Shown here piece after piece: positions 1 to 6,402 of a stretch of 11,273 nucleotides of DNA (its first letter is position 1; each line of letters opens with the position of its first letter). The notes beneath the pieces are model-generated. The model did no database searches. It was not told where the DNA came from and saw nothing but the letters and a program-made list of their open reading frames with translations. Source of the DNA: Rhodoluna sp. (lineage in GTDB: Bacteria; Actinomycetota; Actinomycetes; Actinomycetales; Microbacteriaceae); the NCBI GenBank assembly GCA_016462375.1, contig JAEMTJ010000022.1, positions 12,471-23,743 of the forward strand. The letters are read 5' to 3'. The position numbers and the translations under genes are program-made.

Positions 1-554
1 GAAGTGTTATCTTCCTGCTTGAGCACGCCATTGACATATGTCCTGATGAACTTGTTTCTAAAATCCCAATCATCAACTACACCAGGACCAATCGGCGCTA
101 AAGTATCGGAACCTTTAACTCGAAGCATAGAACCAGCATCAGTGTCTCTAAAGTCATGCAGACCAAAGTCATTACCGATGGTGTATCCGGCGATGTAATC
201 GCCTGCTTCCTCAGGGGAGATGTTTTTGCAGGTTTTCCCAATCACAATGACAATTTCACCTTCGTAGTTCAACCACTTCAATCCTGCAGGACGCACCACT
301 GCACCGTTGTGTGAGTTCAGTGCTGTTATTGGCTTGTGAAAGTATGTCGGGGCAGCAGGCAGCTTGGTCATGAACTCCTGAGTTCTAGAGTCATAGTTCA
401 AGTGCACAGCAATGATCTTGGTTGGTTCTACCGGTGGTAGGTGAATGGCATCTTTGATGGCAACTACTTTGCCGTCTGCTGCAACCAGATTCTCACCTTC
501 TCTAACTACTTGGGTTGGGTGACCATCTATAAGGATTCTTCTAAACTCAGTCAC
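1..554 (-). CDS. hpaG: Fumarylacetoacetate hydrolase family protein, HpaG-like isomerase/decarboxylase (3' part outside window)
   Basis: The 184 codons inside the window belong to the FAH fold. The metal-binding motif YEGE (E98, E100) is followed by D129 in GNDFGLHDF and the KGSDTLAPIGP loop around K147. In homoprotocatechuate catabolism such proteins decarboxylate 5-oxopent-3-ene-1,2,5-tricarboxylate and isomerise 2-hydroxyhepta-2,4-diene-1,7-dioate in the cytoplasm. I chose the GTG at 554, which overlaps the end of the dioxygenase gene by 8 bases. An in-frame ATG at 569 is an alternative, but its AAGG lies directly against the start codon. It is the third gene of the minus-strand operon after hpaE and hpaD, which supports the pathway call. 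The C-terminus is beyond base 1, so I cannot tell whether this is the single-domain form or the two-domain fusion. Other FAH-family hydrolases are possible from sequence alone; the neighbours decide. Confidence 0.85.
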   Translation of the reverse strand, partial: MTEFRRILIDGHPTQVVREGENLVAADGKVVAIKDAIHLPPVEPTKIIAVHLNYDSRTQEFMTKLPAAPTYFHKPITALNSHNGAVVRPAGLKWLNYEGEIVIVIGKTCKNISPEEAGDYIAGYTIGNDFGLHDFRDTDAGSMLRVKGSDTLAPIGPGVVDDWDFRNKFIRTYVNGVLKQEDNT

Positions 555-1458
555 GAGATAACACAACATCCTTAGGCAGTGGGAAGCCACCTTCAGGCTT
601 TGGGAAGTAAACGTGAACCTGACCGGTTCCAATTGAGTTTTCATACTCTGAATACATAATGCCCTTAGCGGTGTTTAGTTCTTCACCAGTAGCACCTGCC
701 ATCGCTAGCCAGTGGTAGAAGTTAGCTTCTGGCTTTACTTTTGAGAACTCAGGCATGGTTTCAAGTATTTTGCCGTGTTCACCATTTCTCATCCATTCCA
801 ACCTCTCGTAATCCATTTCACGAGCTAAATCTGAATAGATGTGCTTTGGATCTGATGCTTCGTGCTTACGAAGATCACGGAGCTTATAGAAAGTGTGTGA
901 AAGGGCTCCGGAGGCAAGAAGTAATACTTTTCTATCGCTGTCTCTAATTGCTTCACCAAGAGCACGACCTGCTCTTAGGAAATCTTCATGAGTTCCGGTC
1001 TGACAAACAGACATCGAAATCCACTTCTTGTCATCCAGTCCTCTACCTAGGTAGTGCCAAAGGTTCACTGTTGCATAAAAAATAGGTAGATGAGGATCGG
1101 CAATCGGAGTAATCCAGGTGCCATTCTTCTCATCGTATTTACTCAGAGAGTTAGCCAGCTCTGGGTCACCCTTCATCGCATAAGGGATCTGCGACATACC
1201 TCTAGGTAGTTCTTCAGAAGTAAATAAACCTGATCTTTCTGCAGCTGATGAAACAACAAATTCAACTGTTGTTGCCCAGTGACTGTCGAGCACAACAACA
1301 GTGTCGTAGTCCAAGGTTTCAAAAACATCTTTACGAAGCTTCTTGAGTCCCGGCACAAGGGACAGTTCCTTGCCGTCATTTATGTCATATCTAACTGCCT
1401 CGGGCAACATGATTGTTGGTACGTGAGCGAGCATTGCTGCCCCAACTACTTCTCCCAT
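547..1458 (-). CDS. hpaD: Class III extradiol dioxygenase, 3,4-dihydroxyphenylacetate 2,3-dioxygenase (HpaD type)
   Basis: This 303-residue LigB-superfamily protein matches the HpaD/HpcB pattern along its length. H12 (in AHVPT) and H60 (in LDSHW) are the expected iron ligands, and E244 (in KPEANFYHW) is the likely third. H188 (in LASGALSH) is the likely catalytic histidine. The C-terminus carries GTGQVHVYFP, which matches GTGQVNAVFP in the E. coli enzyme as I remember it. The family opens homoprotocatechuate to 5-carboxymethyl-2-hydroxymuconate semialdehyde with Fe(II) and O2. The ATG at 1458 lies 3 bases after the aldehyde dehydrogenase stop, and its ribosome binding site (GAAGGAA) lies inside that gene's last codons, so the two are translationally linked. 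The exact catechol substrate, for example homoprotocatechuate versus a related catechol, is inferred from the adjacent HpaE-like and HpaG-like genes. Confidence 0.88.
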   Translation of the reverse strand: MGEVVGAAMLAHVPTIMLPEAVRYDINDGKELSLVPGLKKLRKDVFETLDYDTVVVLDSHWATTVEFVVSSAAERSGLFTSEELPRGMSQIPYAMKGDPELANSLSKYDEKNGTWITPIADPHLPIFYATVNLWHYLGRGLDDKKWISMSVCQTGTHEDFLRAGRALGEAIRDSDRKVLLLASGALSHTFYKLRDLRKHEASDPKHIYSDLAREMDYERLEWMRNGEHGKILETMPEFSKVKPEANFYHWLAMAGATGEELNTAKGIMYSEYENSIGTGQVHVYFPKPEGGFPLPKDVVLSRD

Positions 1459-1461
1459 GAT

Positions 1462-2955
1462 CTATTCCTTCCATCCATTAGGTGAAACCACTGTGTTCTT
1501 AACATCAGCATAAAAATCAAATGACCAGTTACCGCCCTCACGACCAATACCTGACTTCTTAGAGCCACCAAAAGGTGCTCGTAGATCTCTAACAAAGAAG
1601 CAGTTCACCCAGATAGTGCCAGCAACTAACTGCTTAGCAACTCTCTCAGCGCGCTCCTTATTACCTGTTACCAAAATCGCAGCCAAACCAAATTCAGTGC
1701 TGTTAGCCATAGCAATAGCTTCTTCATCAGTCTTGAAGGTTTGCAGGCAAAGCACTGGGCCGAATACTTCTGAGGTAACAATCTCTGAATTAGGGTCTGG
1801 GTTCATCACCAGTGTTGGCCTGAAATATAGCCCACCGAGGTCACTGTTAGGAACGCCACCCATAACGATGTTGGCACCAGATTCTTTAGCCCTATCAACA
1901 AAGCCTTTGATCCGATCGAAGTGCACCTGGTGAATCTGCGGACCAATCTGAGTTGTCTCGTCTCTAGGGTCACCCTGAATAATCTGTAATGCTTTTTCTT
2001 TGAACTTCAAAGCAAAAGCATCGGCGATGTTTTCATGAACCAGGATTCGAGTTCCTGATAAACAAACCTGACCAGCGTTGTCATACTGCTCAACTGCTAG
2101 CTCTACTGCTAAATCAATATCAGCATCTTCTAAAACAACACAAGGTGATTTACCACCAAGTTCAAAAGAAACAGGAGTTAGGTTATCGGCAGCAGATCTT
2201 GCAATTACTTTGGCTGTTGGCACAGAACCAGTAAAAGAGATACGTACGATATCTGGATGAGTAACTAATGCTGCCCCAACTTCTTTACCAAGACCTTGAA
2301 CAACATTAAAAACACCATCAGGTATTCCAGCTTGTTTAGTTAGATCTGCGAAGAAAGATGCAGATAGTGGTGTCCATTCAGCAGGTTTTAGAATCACTGT
2401 GTCACCGGCAGCCAGAGCAGGACCAATCTTCCAGGAGGCAAGCATCAGCGGAGCGTTCCAAGGAGTGATTAGAACTGCAACACCGGAAGGATCCCAAGAG
2501 ATTCTGTTGGTGTGTCCTCTGGTTTCAAAATCAGGATGTTGTAATTCGTTAATTGCCCACTCTGCAAAGAATCTAATGTTCAACGCAACTCTTGGCATAA
2601 CACCCCTGCGGTGTGATCGCAGAAGAGATCCGTTATCCATGGTTTCTAACTGAGCAAGGGTTTCAATGTTCTCTTCAATAAGTTCAGCAAGTCTAAGAAG
2701 TAATACGCCTCTGCCTTTAGGGCCAAGGGCAGCCCAAGCTGGGAATGCAGCTTTTGCTGCTTGAACAGCTAGATCTGCTTCTTTTGGAGTGCCTCTTGAT
2801 ATATCCCCGAGGAAGGAGCCATCGACAGGGGAAGTATTGGTAAAGGTCTCGGAAGAGGCCACTCTTTGCCCACCGATGTAATGGCGAGTGTCTATTTTGG
2901 TGCCGACAACGTCAATGGTGTGCAAAGCAGTTTTCCTCACTTTATCCTTATTCAT
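1462..2955 (-). CDS. hpaE: NAD(P)-dependent aldehyde dehydrogenase, 5-carboxymethyl-2-hydroxymuconate semialdehyde dehydrogenase (HpaE-like)
   Basis: A full-length ALDH of 497 residues. It shows the TPWNAP oxyanion motif (N167), cofactor lysine K190 and E193 in LKPAEW, the FTGSVPTAK turn (241-249), general base E265 in FELGGKSP, and nucleophile C298 in AGQVCLSG. In this setting it should oxidise the semialdehyde made by the adjacent dioxygenase. It is the first gene of the minus-strand operon and is divergent from the PuuD-like gene. The start is uncertain. The ATG at 2955 sits inside a perfect inverted repeat (2952-2969) and lacks a ribosome binding site. GTG at 2940 (codon 6) has AAGGA at good spacing, and TTG at 2925 (codon 11) has AGGA at workable spacing, so the protein may begin at either. 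The broad ALDH family makes the substrate an inference from the operon. Confidence 0.88.
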   Translation of the reverse strand: MNKDKVRKTALHTIDVVGTKIDTRHYIGGQRVASSETFTNTSPVDGSFLGDISRGTPKEADLAVQAAKAAFPAWAALGPKGRGVLLLRLAELIEENIETLAQLETMDNGSLLRSHRRGVMPRVALNIRFFAEWAINELQHPDFETRGHTNRISWDPSGVAVLITPWNAPLMLASWKIGPALAAGDTVILKPAEWTPLSASFFADLTKQAGIPDGVFNVVQGLGKEVGAALVTHPDIVRISFTGSVPTAKVIARSAADNLTPVSFELGGKSPCVVLEDADIDLAVELAVEQYDNAGQVCLSGTRILVHENIADAFALKFKEKALQIIQGDPRDETTQIGPQIHQVHFDRIKGFVDRAKESGANIVMGGVPNSDLGGLYFRPTLVMNPDPNSEIVTSEVFGPVLCLQTFKTDEEAIAMANSTEFGLAAILVTGNKERAERVAKQLVAGTIWVNCFFVRDLRAPFGGSKKSGIGREGGNWSFDFYADVKNTVVSPNGWKE

Positions 2956-2969
2956 TAGGATACTAATGA
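2952..2969 (-). promoter_or_regulatory. 18-bp perfect dyad over the hpaE start (site 1 of the shared operator-like motif)
   Basis: TCATTAG-GATA-CTAATGA: two 7-bp arms that pair perfectly around a 4-base spacer. Read on the minus strand it is TCATTAGTATCCTAATGA, 15 of 18 identical to the site before the ADC-like gene. It covers the upstream ATG of hpaE, so it probably lies at the transcription start, with translation beginning further in. The binding protein is unknown; the MarR regulator in this cluster is the obvious candidate. Confidence 0.6.
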
Positions 2970-2984
2970 TTTAGATTAGGGCAT

Positions 2985-3008
2985 ACTTAATCTGTATACA
3001 GCCTAAGT
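2985..3008. promoter_or_regulatory. 24-bp near-perfect palindrome in the hpaE / puuD-like divergent promoter
   Basis: The core CTGTATACAG is a perfect 10-bp palindrome. With the outer ACTTA/TAAGT arms, 10 of 12 base pairs match; the two mismatches are at 2990-2991 against 3002-3003. It lies between the two divergent genes and differs in sequence from the cluster-wide motif, so a second regulator or an alternative binding mode is possible. Confidence 0.45.
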
Positions 3009-3022
3009 TTGATAACGATTCT
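3005..3022 (+). promoter_or_regulatory. Operator-like motif upstream of the puuD-like gene (site 2)
   Basis: AAGTTTGATAACGATTCT aligns to the cluster consensus TCRTTYG-N4-CRAAYGA in the core (GTTTG then ACGA), although its own dyad symmetry is weak. It ends 20 bases before the ATG at 3043. It is the poorest member of the set and overlaps the 2985-3008 palindrome by 4 bases. Confidence 0.35.
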
Positions 3023-3042
3023 GCAAGCCTAAGGAGCAGAGC

Positions 3043-3729
3043 ATGAGCCGTCCAAAGATAGCCATAGTCGGTCGACTGACCGAACACGCTGCAGCAATTA
3101 GGTACTCAGGTGTGGTCTCAGCCAGAAGGCTTTTAGAGTCGGTATGGAACGCAGGGGGTGACCCAATTACTTTCTTACCGGTAGCTAACCCAGACTGGAA
3201 AACTAGGCTAGAGGGCATCTCTGGGGTATTGCTGGCTGGTGGTGGAGACATCAACCCTATTTGGTATGGCCAAGAACCAGAGACAGATCAGCTCTACGGC
3301 ATCGATGATTTGCAAGATGAGAATGACTTTTCAATTGCTAAATACGCACTTGATAATGGCATCCCAGTCTTAGCTATTTGTCGAGGCTGCCAAATCGTAA
3401 ATGTTCTAAAAGGTGGCTCTCTTGTCCAACACATGGATCAAGACCATAGACACCATGTTCACACCATTCAACTGACTAAAGGTGCAGCTGAACTAGGCCT
3501 TACAAAACCAGAGCTAGAAGCATCTTGTTTTCATCACCAAGCCATAGACAAACTGGGTGATGATCTAGAAGTTTTAGCCACCGCTGAAGAAGGACATGTT
3601 GAGGCATTCAAGATAAAGGCAAAGGCTTGGGCCTACGGTGTCCAATGGCACCCGGAGGATAACTCAACTACTAATCAACAGCAGCATGAACTGTTCTTGA
3701 GGTTTGTTTCAGAGGCTGCTAAGAATTAG
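3043..3729 (+). CDS. puuD: Gamma-glutamyl-amine hydrolase, peptidase C26 family (PuuD-like)
   Basis: A 228-residue class I glutamine amidotransferase-fold hydrolase of the C26 type. The nucleophile is C113 in AICRGCQ, with H203 and E205 in QWHPED completing the triad. The LLAGGGDINP loop (63-72) and the EASCFHHQAI segment are typical of PuuD-like proteins. The family cleaves gamma-glutamyl amides such as gamma-glutamyl-GABA to glutamate and the free amine product in the cytoplasm. AAGGAG lies 8 bases before the ATG. The gene is divergent from hpaE and overlaps the 3' end of the marR gene by 11 bases. A glutamine-synthetase-like ligase 2.7 kb away supports a gamma-glutamylation cycle. It is slightly shorter than E. 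coli PuuD (about 254 residues). The true substrate is not known. Confidence 0.85.
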   Translation: MSRPKIAIVGRLTEHAAAIRYSGVVSARRLLESVWNAGGDPITFLPVANPDWKTRLEGISGVLLAGGGDINPIWYGQEPETDQLYGIDDLQDENDFSIAKYALDNGIPVLAICRGCQIVNVLKGGSLVQHMDQDHRHHVHTIQLTKGAAELGLTKPELEASCFHHQAIDKLGDDLEVLATAEEGHVEAFKIKAKAWAYGVQWHPEDNSTTNQQQHELFLRFVSEAAKN

Positions 3730-4219
3730 TTTCAGCAAACTTAGTAATAGCTCTAAGCTGATCCGCTAGCACACCCTGCTTTGCTGGTGAAACTGAGTTA
3801 GCAACTGCGGTCTCTTGAATGTTAAATGCGGGGAATAGGGAGTCCATTAGTTTTCTACCCCTGTTGGTAAGTTCAACTATTACTAGACGACCGTCTTCCT
3901 TGCTTTTCTTTCTAACTAGTAGCCCCCTTTTCTCAAGAGTTGATAGCACGCCTGTAAGGGTTGCTTTAGAAAAACCACCCTCTACAGCAATCTGTCTAGT
4001 TTCGATTGGTTCCCAGATCCAGGTCACCCACAGCACCACAAAGGCAGTCCAAGAGAGATCTGACTTGGCTAGCACAGTTCTTTCTAGATGATTTCTAACC
4101 GAGTTTGCTGCTCTAAAGAGGTTAGAGGTAACGGCCATTGCTTCGAAGTTGATGTTCTTGTGAACAAGCTTCTGGTTGACCTGTCTCTCGGTCTCCGCAA
4201 GGGTGTGTGGACCAGCCAT
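3719..4219 (-). CDS. MarR family winged-helix transcriptional regulator
   Basis: A 166-residue protein with a MarR-type winged helix over residues ~55-125. The recognition helix is around SKATLTGVLSTLEKRGL (84-100), followed by the beta-wing with the family's D-x-R signature (KEDGRLVIVELT, D109 and R111). Helices on either side would form the dimer interface. MarR proteins bind palindromes of 16-20 bp and are often released by a small aromatic or phenolic ligand, which fits a catabolic cluster. The start at 4219 is well set by AGGAGGAA just upstream. The gene lies at the centre of the alternating array, converges on the puuD-like gene with an 11-base overlap, and is divergent from the P450 gene. 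It is the only DNA-binding protein in the window, hence the best candidate for the recurring dyads, including one in its own promoter. Confidence 0.9.
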   Translation of the reverse strand: MAGPHTLAETERQVNQKLVHKNINFEAMAVTSNLFRAANSVRNHLERTVLAKSDLSWTAFVVLWVTWIWEPIETRQIAVEGGFSKATLTGVLSTLEKRGLLVRKKSKEDGRLVIVELTNRGRKLMDSLFPAFNIQETAVANSVSPAKQGVLADQLRAITKFAETNS

Positions 4220-4251
4220 GGGTTCCTCCTAATGTCTCTATTCTCCACTAA

Positions 4252-4269
4252 TCGTTCGGGTCTAAATAA
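4252..4269 (-). promoter_or_regulatory. Operator-like motif upstream of marR (site 3)
   Basis: On the minus strand it reads TTATTTAGACCCGAACGA. The right half ACCCGAACGATTA (13 bases with its flank) is identical to the site before the permease gene. It lies about 32 bases upstream of the marR start, where it could give autoregulation. The left half is degenerate. Confidence 0.45.
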
Positions 4270-4283
4270 CTTTTTAGGCACAA

Positions 4284-4308
4284 ACACCGAATCTTTTAGG
4301 TTTGGTGT
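4284..4308. repeat. Inverted repeat in the marR / P450 intergenic region
   Basis: ACACCGAA and TTTGGTGT pair over 8 positions (one is a G-T wobble) around a 9-base spacer. It sits between the two motif copies of this divergent gap. It could be a second regulator site or chance; it lacks a T-run, so a terminator is unlikely. Confidence 0.3.
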
Positions 4309-4320
4309 GTAATCTAAAAA

Positions 4321-4338
4321 TGGTTCGTATCCTAACAA
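4321..4338 (+). promoter_or_regulatory. Operator-like motif upstream of the P450 gene (site 4)
   Basis: TGGTTCGTATCCTAACAA matches the consensus TCRTTYG-N4-CRAAYGA and shares the GTATCC centre with the sites before hpaE and the ADC-like gene. It ends 11 bases before the chosen P450 start and just before its ribosome binding site, so bound protein would block transcription start or early elongation. Confidence 0.45.
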
Positions 4339-4349
4339 TCGGAGTTGAA

Positions 4350-5597
4350 ATGACAGTGCTGTCTGAGCTCACCCTTGCAGACCTAGATTTATTTGAAGGC
4401 GGGGCTCCTTGGCATATCTTCGACAAACTCCGTGCTGAGTCTCCAATCCACTGGAATACCGAAGATAAACCAAACAGTGGCTTCTGGTCTGTTACCGGAT
4501 ATCAAGATATCGTCAAGGTATTGAGAGATACAGAGACCTTCACCTCAACCCACTTCACCAATTTGGAAGAAGTAGATGCTGAACAGGAAGAAGCTAGAAG
4601 ATCGCTTCTGGAAACCGATGGTGCTAGACATAGAGCACTAAGACGATTGCTGCAGGGTGAGTTCACCCCGCAGGCTGTTTCAGGTTATGAAACATTTCTT
4701 AGAGGGCTAACCGCAACAACTTTGGATGTAGCTTTTGCTAAAGGTACTTTTGACTTTGTTGAAGAGGTTGCTGCCGATTTCCCGATTCGTGTTTTAGCTC
4801 GAATGCTTGATGTTCCAGATCATGACACTGACAAGTTGATTGAGTGGGGTAACCGGATGATTGGTAACACAGACCCTGAGCACGCCGATGTTTTGTTGGA
4901 AGACCCTGAAAGCGAAAAGTACCGTTTAGTGCCTTTTAGATCACCAGCGGCTCTTGAAGTGTTTGAGTATGGTCAGAACCTAGCTAATCAACGTAGAGGT
5001 AAAGATGGTGTTGATTTAGTTTCAACACTTATCAACCAGGTGCCATCAGATGGCATTCCGCTATCTGAACGTGATTTCAACACATACTTCCTACTGCTTG
5101 TCGTTGCTGGTAACGAGACCACTCGTCACACTATTTCTCACACCATGAACTATCTGATTGAAAACCCTGAGCAGATGGCAATGCTGCAGGAAGATCCTTC
5201 CCTTATTCCTTGGGCTGTCGAAGAGTTCATTCGTTTAGCGTCTCCGGTTTATCACTTTAGAAGAACAGCAACCAAAGATATTGAGTTTCAAGGAACTCGA
5301 ATCAAAAAGGGACAGAAGGTAGTTCCTTGGTTTGCATCAGGTAACCGAGACAGCGCTGTCTTTACCGACCCATACAAGATGGATGTGAAGAGAAATCCCA
5401 ATGAGCACATGGCCTTTGGTCGCGGTGGACCACACATGTGTTTGGGTAATTCGCTAGCTCGTCTAGAAGTTCGCATTATGTTTGAAGATTTACTCTCACG
5501 TGTTGACAAGGTTGAACGAGTTGGAAATATCGATCACCTACGTTCTAACTTCGTCAATGGAATCAAGAGATTCCCTGTGAAGGTAACGCTTAGATAA
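4350..5597 (+). CDS. Cytochrome P450 monooxygenase
   Basis: A soluble bacterial P450 of 415 residues. The I-helix oxygen-activation motif AGNETT is at 253-258, the ExxR pair is E292/R295, and the heme ligand is C364 in AFGRGGPHMCLGN. The AGNETTR form and the N-terminal pattern (DLDLFEGGAPWHIFDKLRAE) recall the CYP125/CYP142/CYP124 branch of actinobacterial P450s, whose known substrates are steroids or branched lipids. A family name cannot be assigned by eye. The start at 4350 has GGAG at 6-base spacing; an in-frame ATG at 4302 lies upstream of the operator-like site and has no such signal. No ferredoxin or reductase gene is nearby, so electrons must come from partners elsewhere. It overlaps the next, convergent gene by 8 bases. 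In context it may hydroxylate, N-dealkylate or O-demethylate the substrate or its gamma-glutamyl derivative. Confidence 0.92.
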   Translation: MTVLSELTLADLDLFEGGAPWHIFDKLRAESPIHWNTEDKPNSGFWSVTGYQDIVKVLRDTETFTSTHFTNLEEVDAEQEEARRSLLETDGARHRALRRLLQGEFTPQAVSGYETFLRGLTATTLDVAFAKGTFDFVEEVAADFPIRVLARMLDVPDHDTDKLIEWGNRMIGNTDPEHADVLLEDPESEKYRLVPFRSPAALEVFEYGQNLANQRRGKDGVDLVSTLINQVPSDGIPLSERDFNTYFLLLVVAGNETTRHTISHTMNYLIENPEQMAMLQEDPSLIPWAVEEFIRLASPVYHFRRTATKDIEFQGTRIKKGQKVVPWFASGNRDSAVFTDPYKMDVKRNPNEHMAFGRGGPHMCLGNSLARLEVRIMFEDLLSRVDKVERVGNIDHLRSNFVNGIKRFPVKVTLR

Positions 5598-6297
5598 GTT
5601 TCGCTATGTCTTTTAGGTATGCATCGACTAGATCAAAAGTTCTTTGTTTTGAGGCTTCATCTTCAGCGATAGTCTGATTCATCATGATTTGTCCATCTTG
5701 ACCATCTTCACCGACTGATCGAAGTCCTCCCCAATCCAACCAACCCTTTAGCACTGCTGCATTTAGTTCTGGGTGGAATTGCACCGCAAGCGATCTGCCA
5801 TAGATAAATGCTTGAGAAGCAATTGGGTTACGAGCAATCTCAACGGCACCTTCGGGCAATTGCCAGCGGTCATAGTGGAATTGAAACCAGGGGCCGTTAC
5901 TGACTAAATCTTTTCTGTCTGACCAGATGTTGGTCCAACCGATTTCGCCTTTAGGGCCAGGGGCAACAGAGCCACCTAGGGCACGAGCAAGTAATTGACC
6001 ACCAAAACATATACCAAGAACTGGTTTATCTGCCGCCACCGCTTTTTTTACCCAGTCCAGTTCTGGTTGTAACCAGTTGCCGATGCAGGCATCATCCCAA
6101 GCACCCCAGGGTGCACCTAGGGGGATAAGTAGGTCGTAGTCATTGAAGTCAGGAAATTCGAAGGGAACGTTAGGAGTATCAAAAGAGCTTTCAGGAACAA
6201 CTAAAACCTCGGTTATTTCAAAGCCGTGACGCTTTAGGGCCTCTCCTACCCAGCCGGTTGGGCTGACATGATCATGCTGGATGAATAGAGCTTTCAT
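5590..6297 (-). CDS. Class I glutamine amidotransferase-like hydrolase (PF00117 type)
   Basis: A 235-residue stand-alone glutaminase-fold protein with the full triad: C97 in GICFGGQLLA, and H175 and E177 in VQFHPEL. No synthetase domain or partner subunit gene is adjacent, which argues for a hydrolase rather than an ammonia-feeding subunit. It differs from the C26-type PuuD-like protein in this cluster, so two distinct gamma-glutamyl hydrolases are present. Stand-alone members next to glutamine-synthetase-like ligases include the aniline-pathway AtdA2 type, which cleaves gamma-glutamylanilide; that role here is inference. I start it at ATG 6297 because GAAGGAA precedes it at correct spacing; an ATG four codons upstream (6309) has no such signal. 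It is divergent from the ligase gene and its 3' end overlaps the P450 gene by 8 bases. Confidence 0.82.
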   Translation of the reverse strand: MKALFIQHDHVSPTGWVGEALKRHGFEITEVLVVPESSFDTPNVPFEFPDFNDYDLLIPLGAPWGAWDDACIGNWLQPELDWVKKAVAADKPVLGICFGGQLLARALGGSVAPGPKGEIGWTNIWSDRKDLVSNGPWFQFHYDRWQLPEGAVEIARNPIASQAFIYGRSLAVQFHPELNAAVLKGWLDWGGLRSVGEDGQDGQIMMNQTIAEDEASKQRTFDLVDAYLKDIAKLI

Positions 6298-6332
6298 GAT
6301 TTCCTTCATAACTTTTCGGTTTAGTAGGGCAA

Positions 6333-6350
6333 TTCCTAGGCTACTAGGAA
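6333..6350. promoter_or_regulatory. Perfect dyad upstream of the amidotransferase-like gene (site 5, variant)
   Basis: TTCCTAG-GCTA-CTAGGAA has two perfect 7-bp arms around a 4-base spacer, the same geometry as the hpaE dyad, with 11 of 18 bases identical (shared core TAGG-n-TACTA). It lies about 35 bases upstream of the start at 6297. It may be a diverged copy of the cluster motif or the site of another regulator. Confidence 0.4.
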
Positions 6351-6364
6351 GTAGTATCCAAATA

Positions 6365-6382
6365 TCGTTTGAGTACGAATGA
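6365..6382 (+). promoter_or_regulatory. Operator-like motif upstream of the glutamine-synthetase-like gene (site 6)
   Basis: TCGTTTGAGTACGAATGA fits TCRTTYG-N4-CRAAYGA. It includes the ATG at 6379, which argues that translation starts downstream at 6403, where AAAGGAG provides a ribosome binding site. It ends 20 bases before that start. Confidence 0.5.
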
Positions 6383-6402
6383 AAAGTAACAAAGGAGTTG
6401 CA

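Noticed and set aside
4310..4315. TAATCT as a -10 box for the P450 gene.
   Set aside because: No convincing -35 element at the right distance; a single hexamer in AT-rich DNA is not enough.
4088..4338. Open frames on both strands over the marR 5' end and the marR/P450 gap.
   Set aside because: No ribosome binding sites, no recognisable domains, and they lie over the marR coding region or operator-like sites; they look like chance frames.
4302..4349. Upstream ATG that would add 16 residues to the P450.
   Set aside because: No ribosome binding site, the extension runs through the operator-like motif, and GGAG precedes ATG 4350 at normal spacing.
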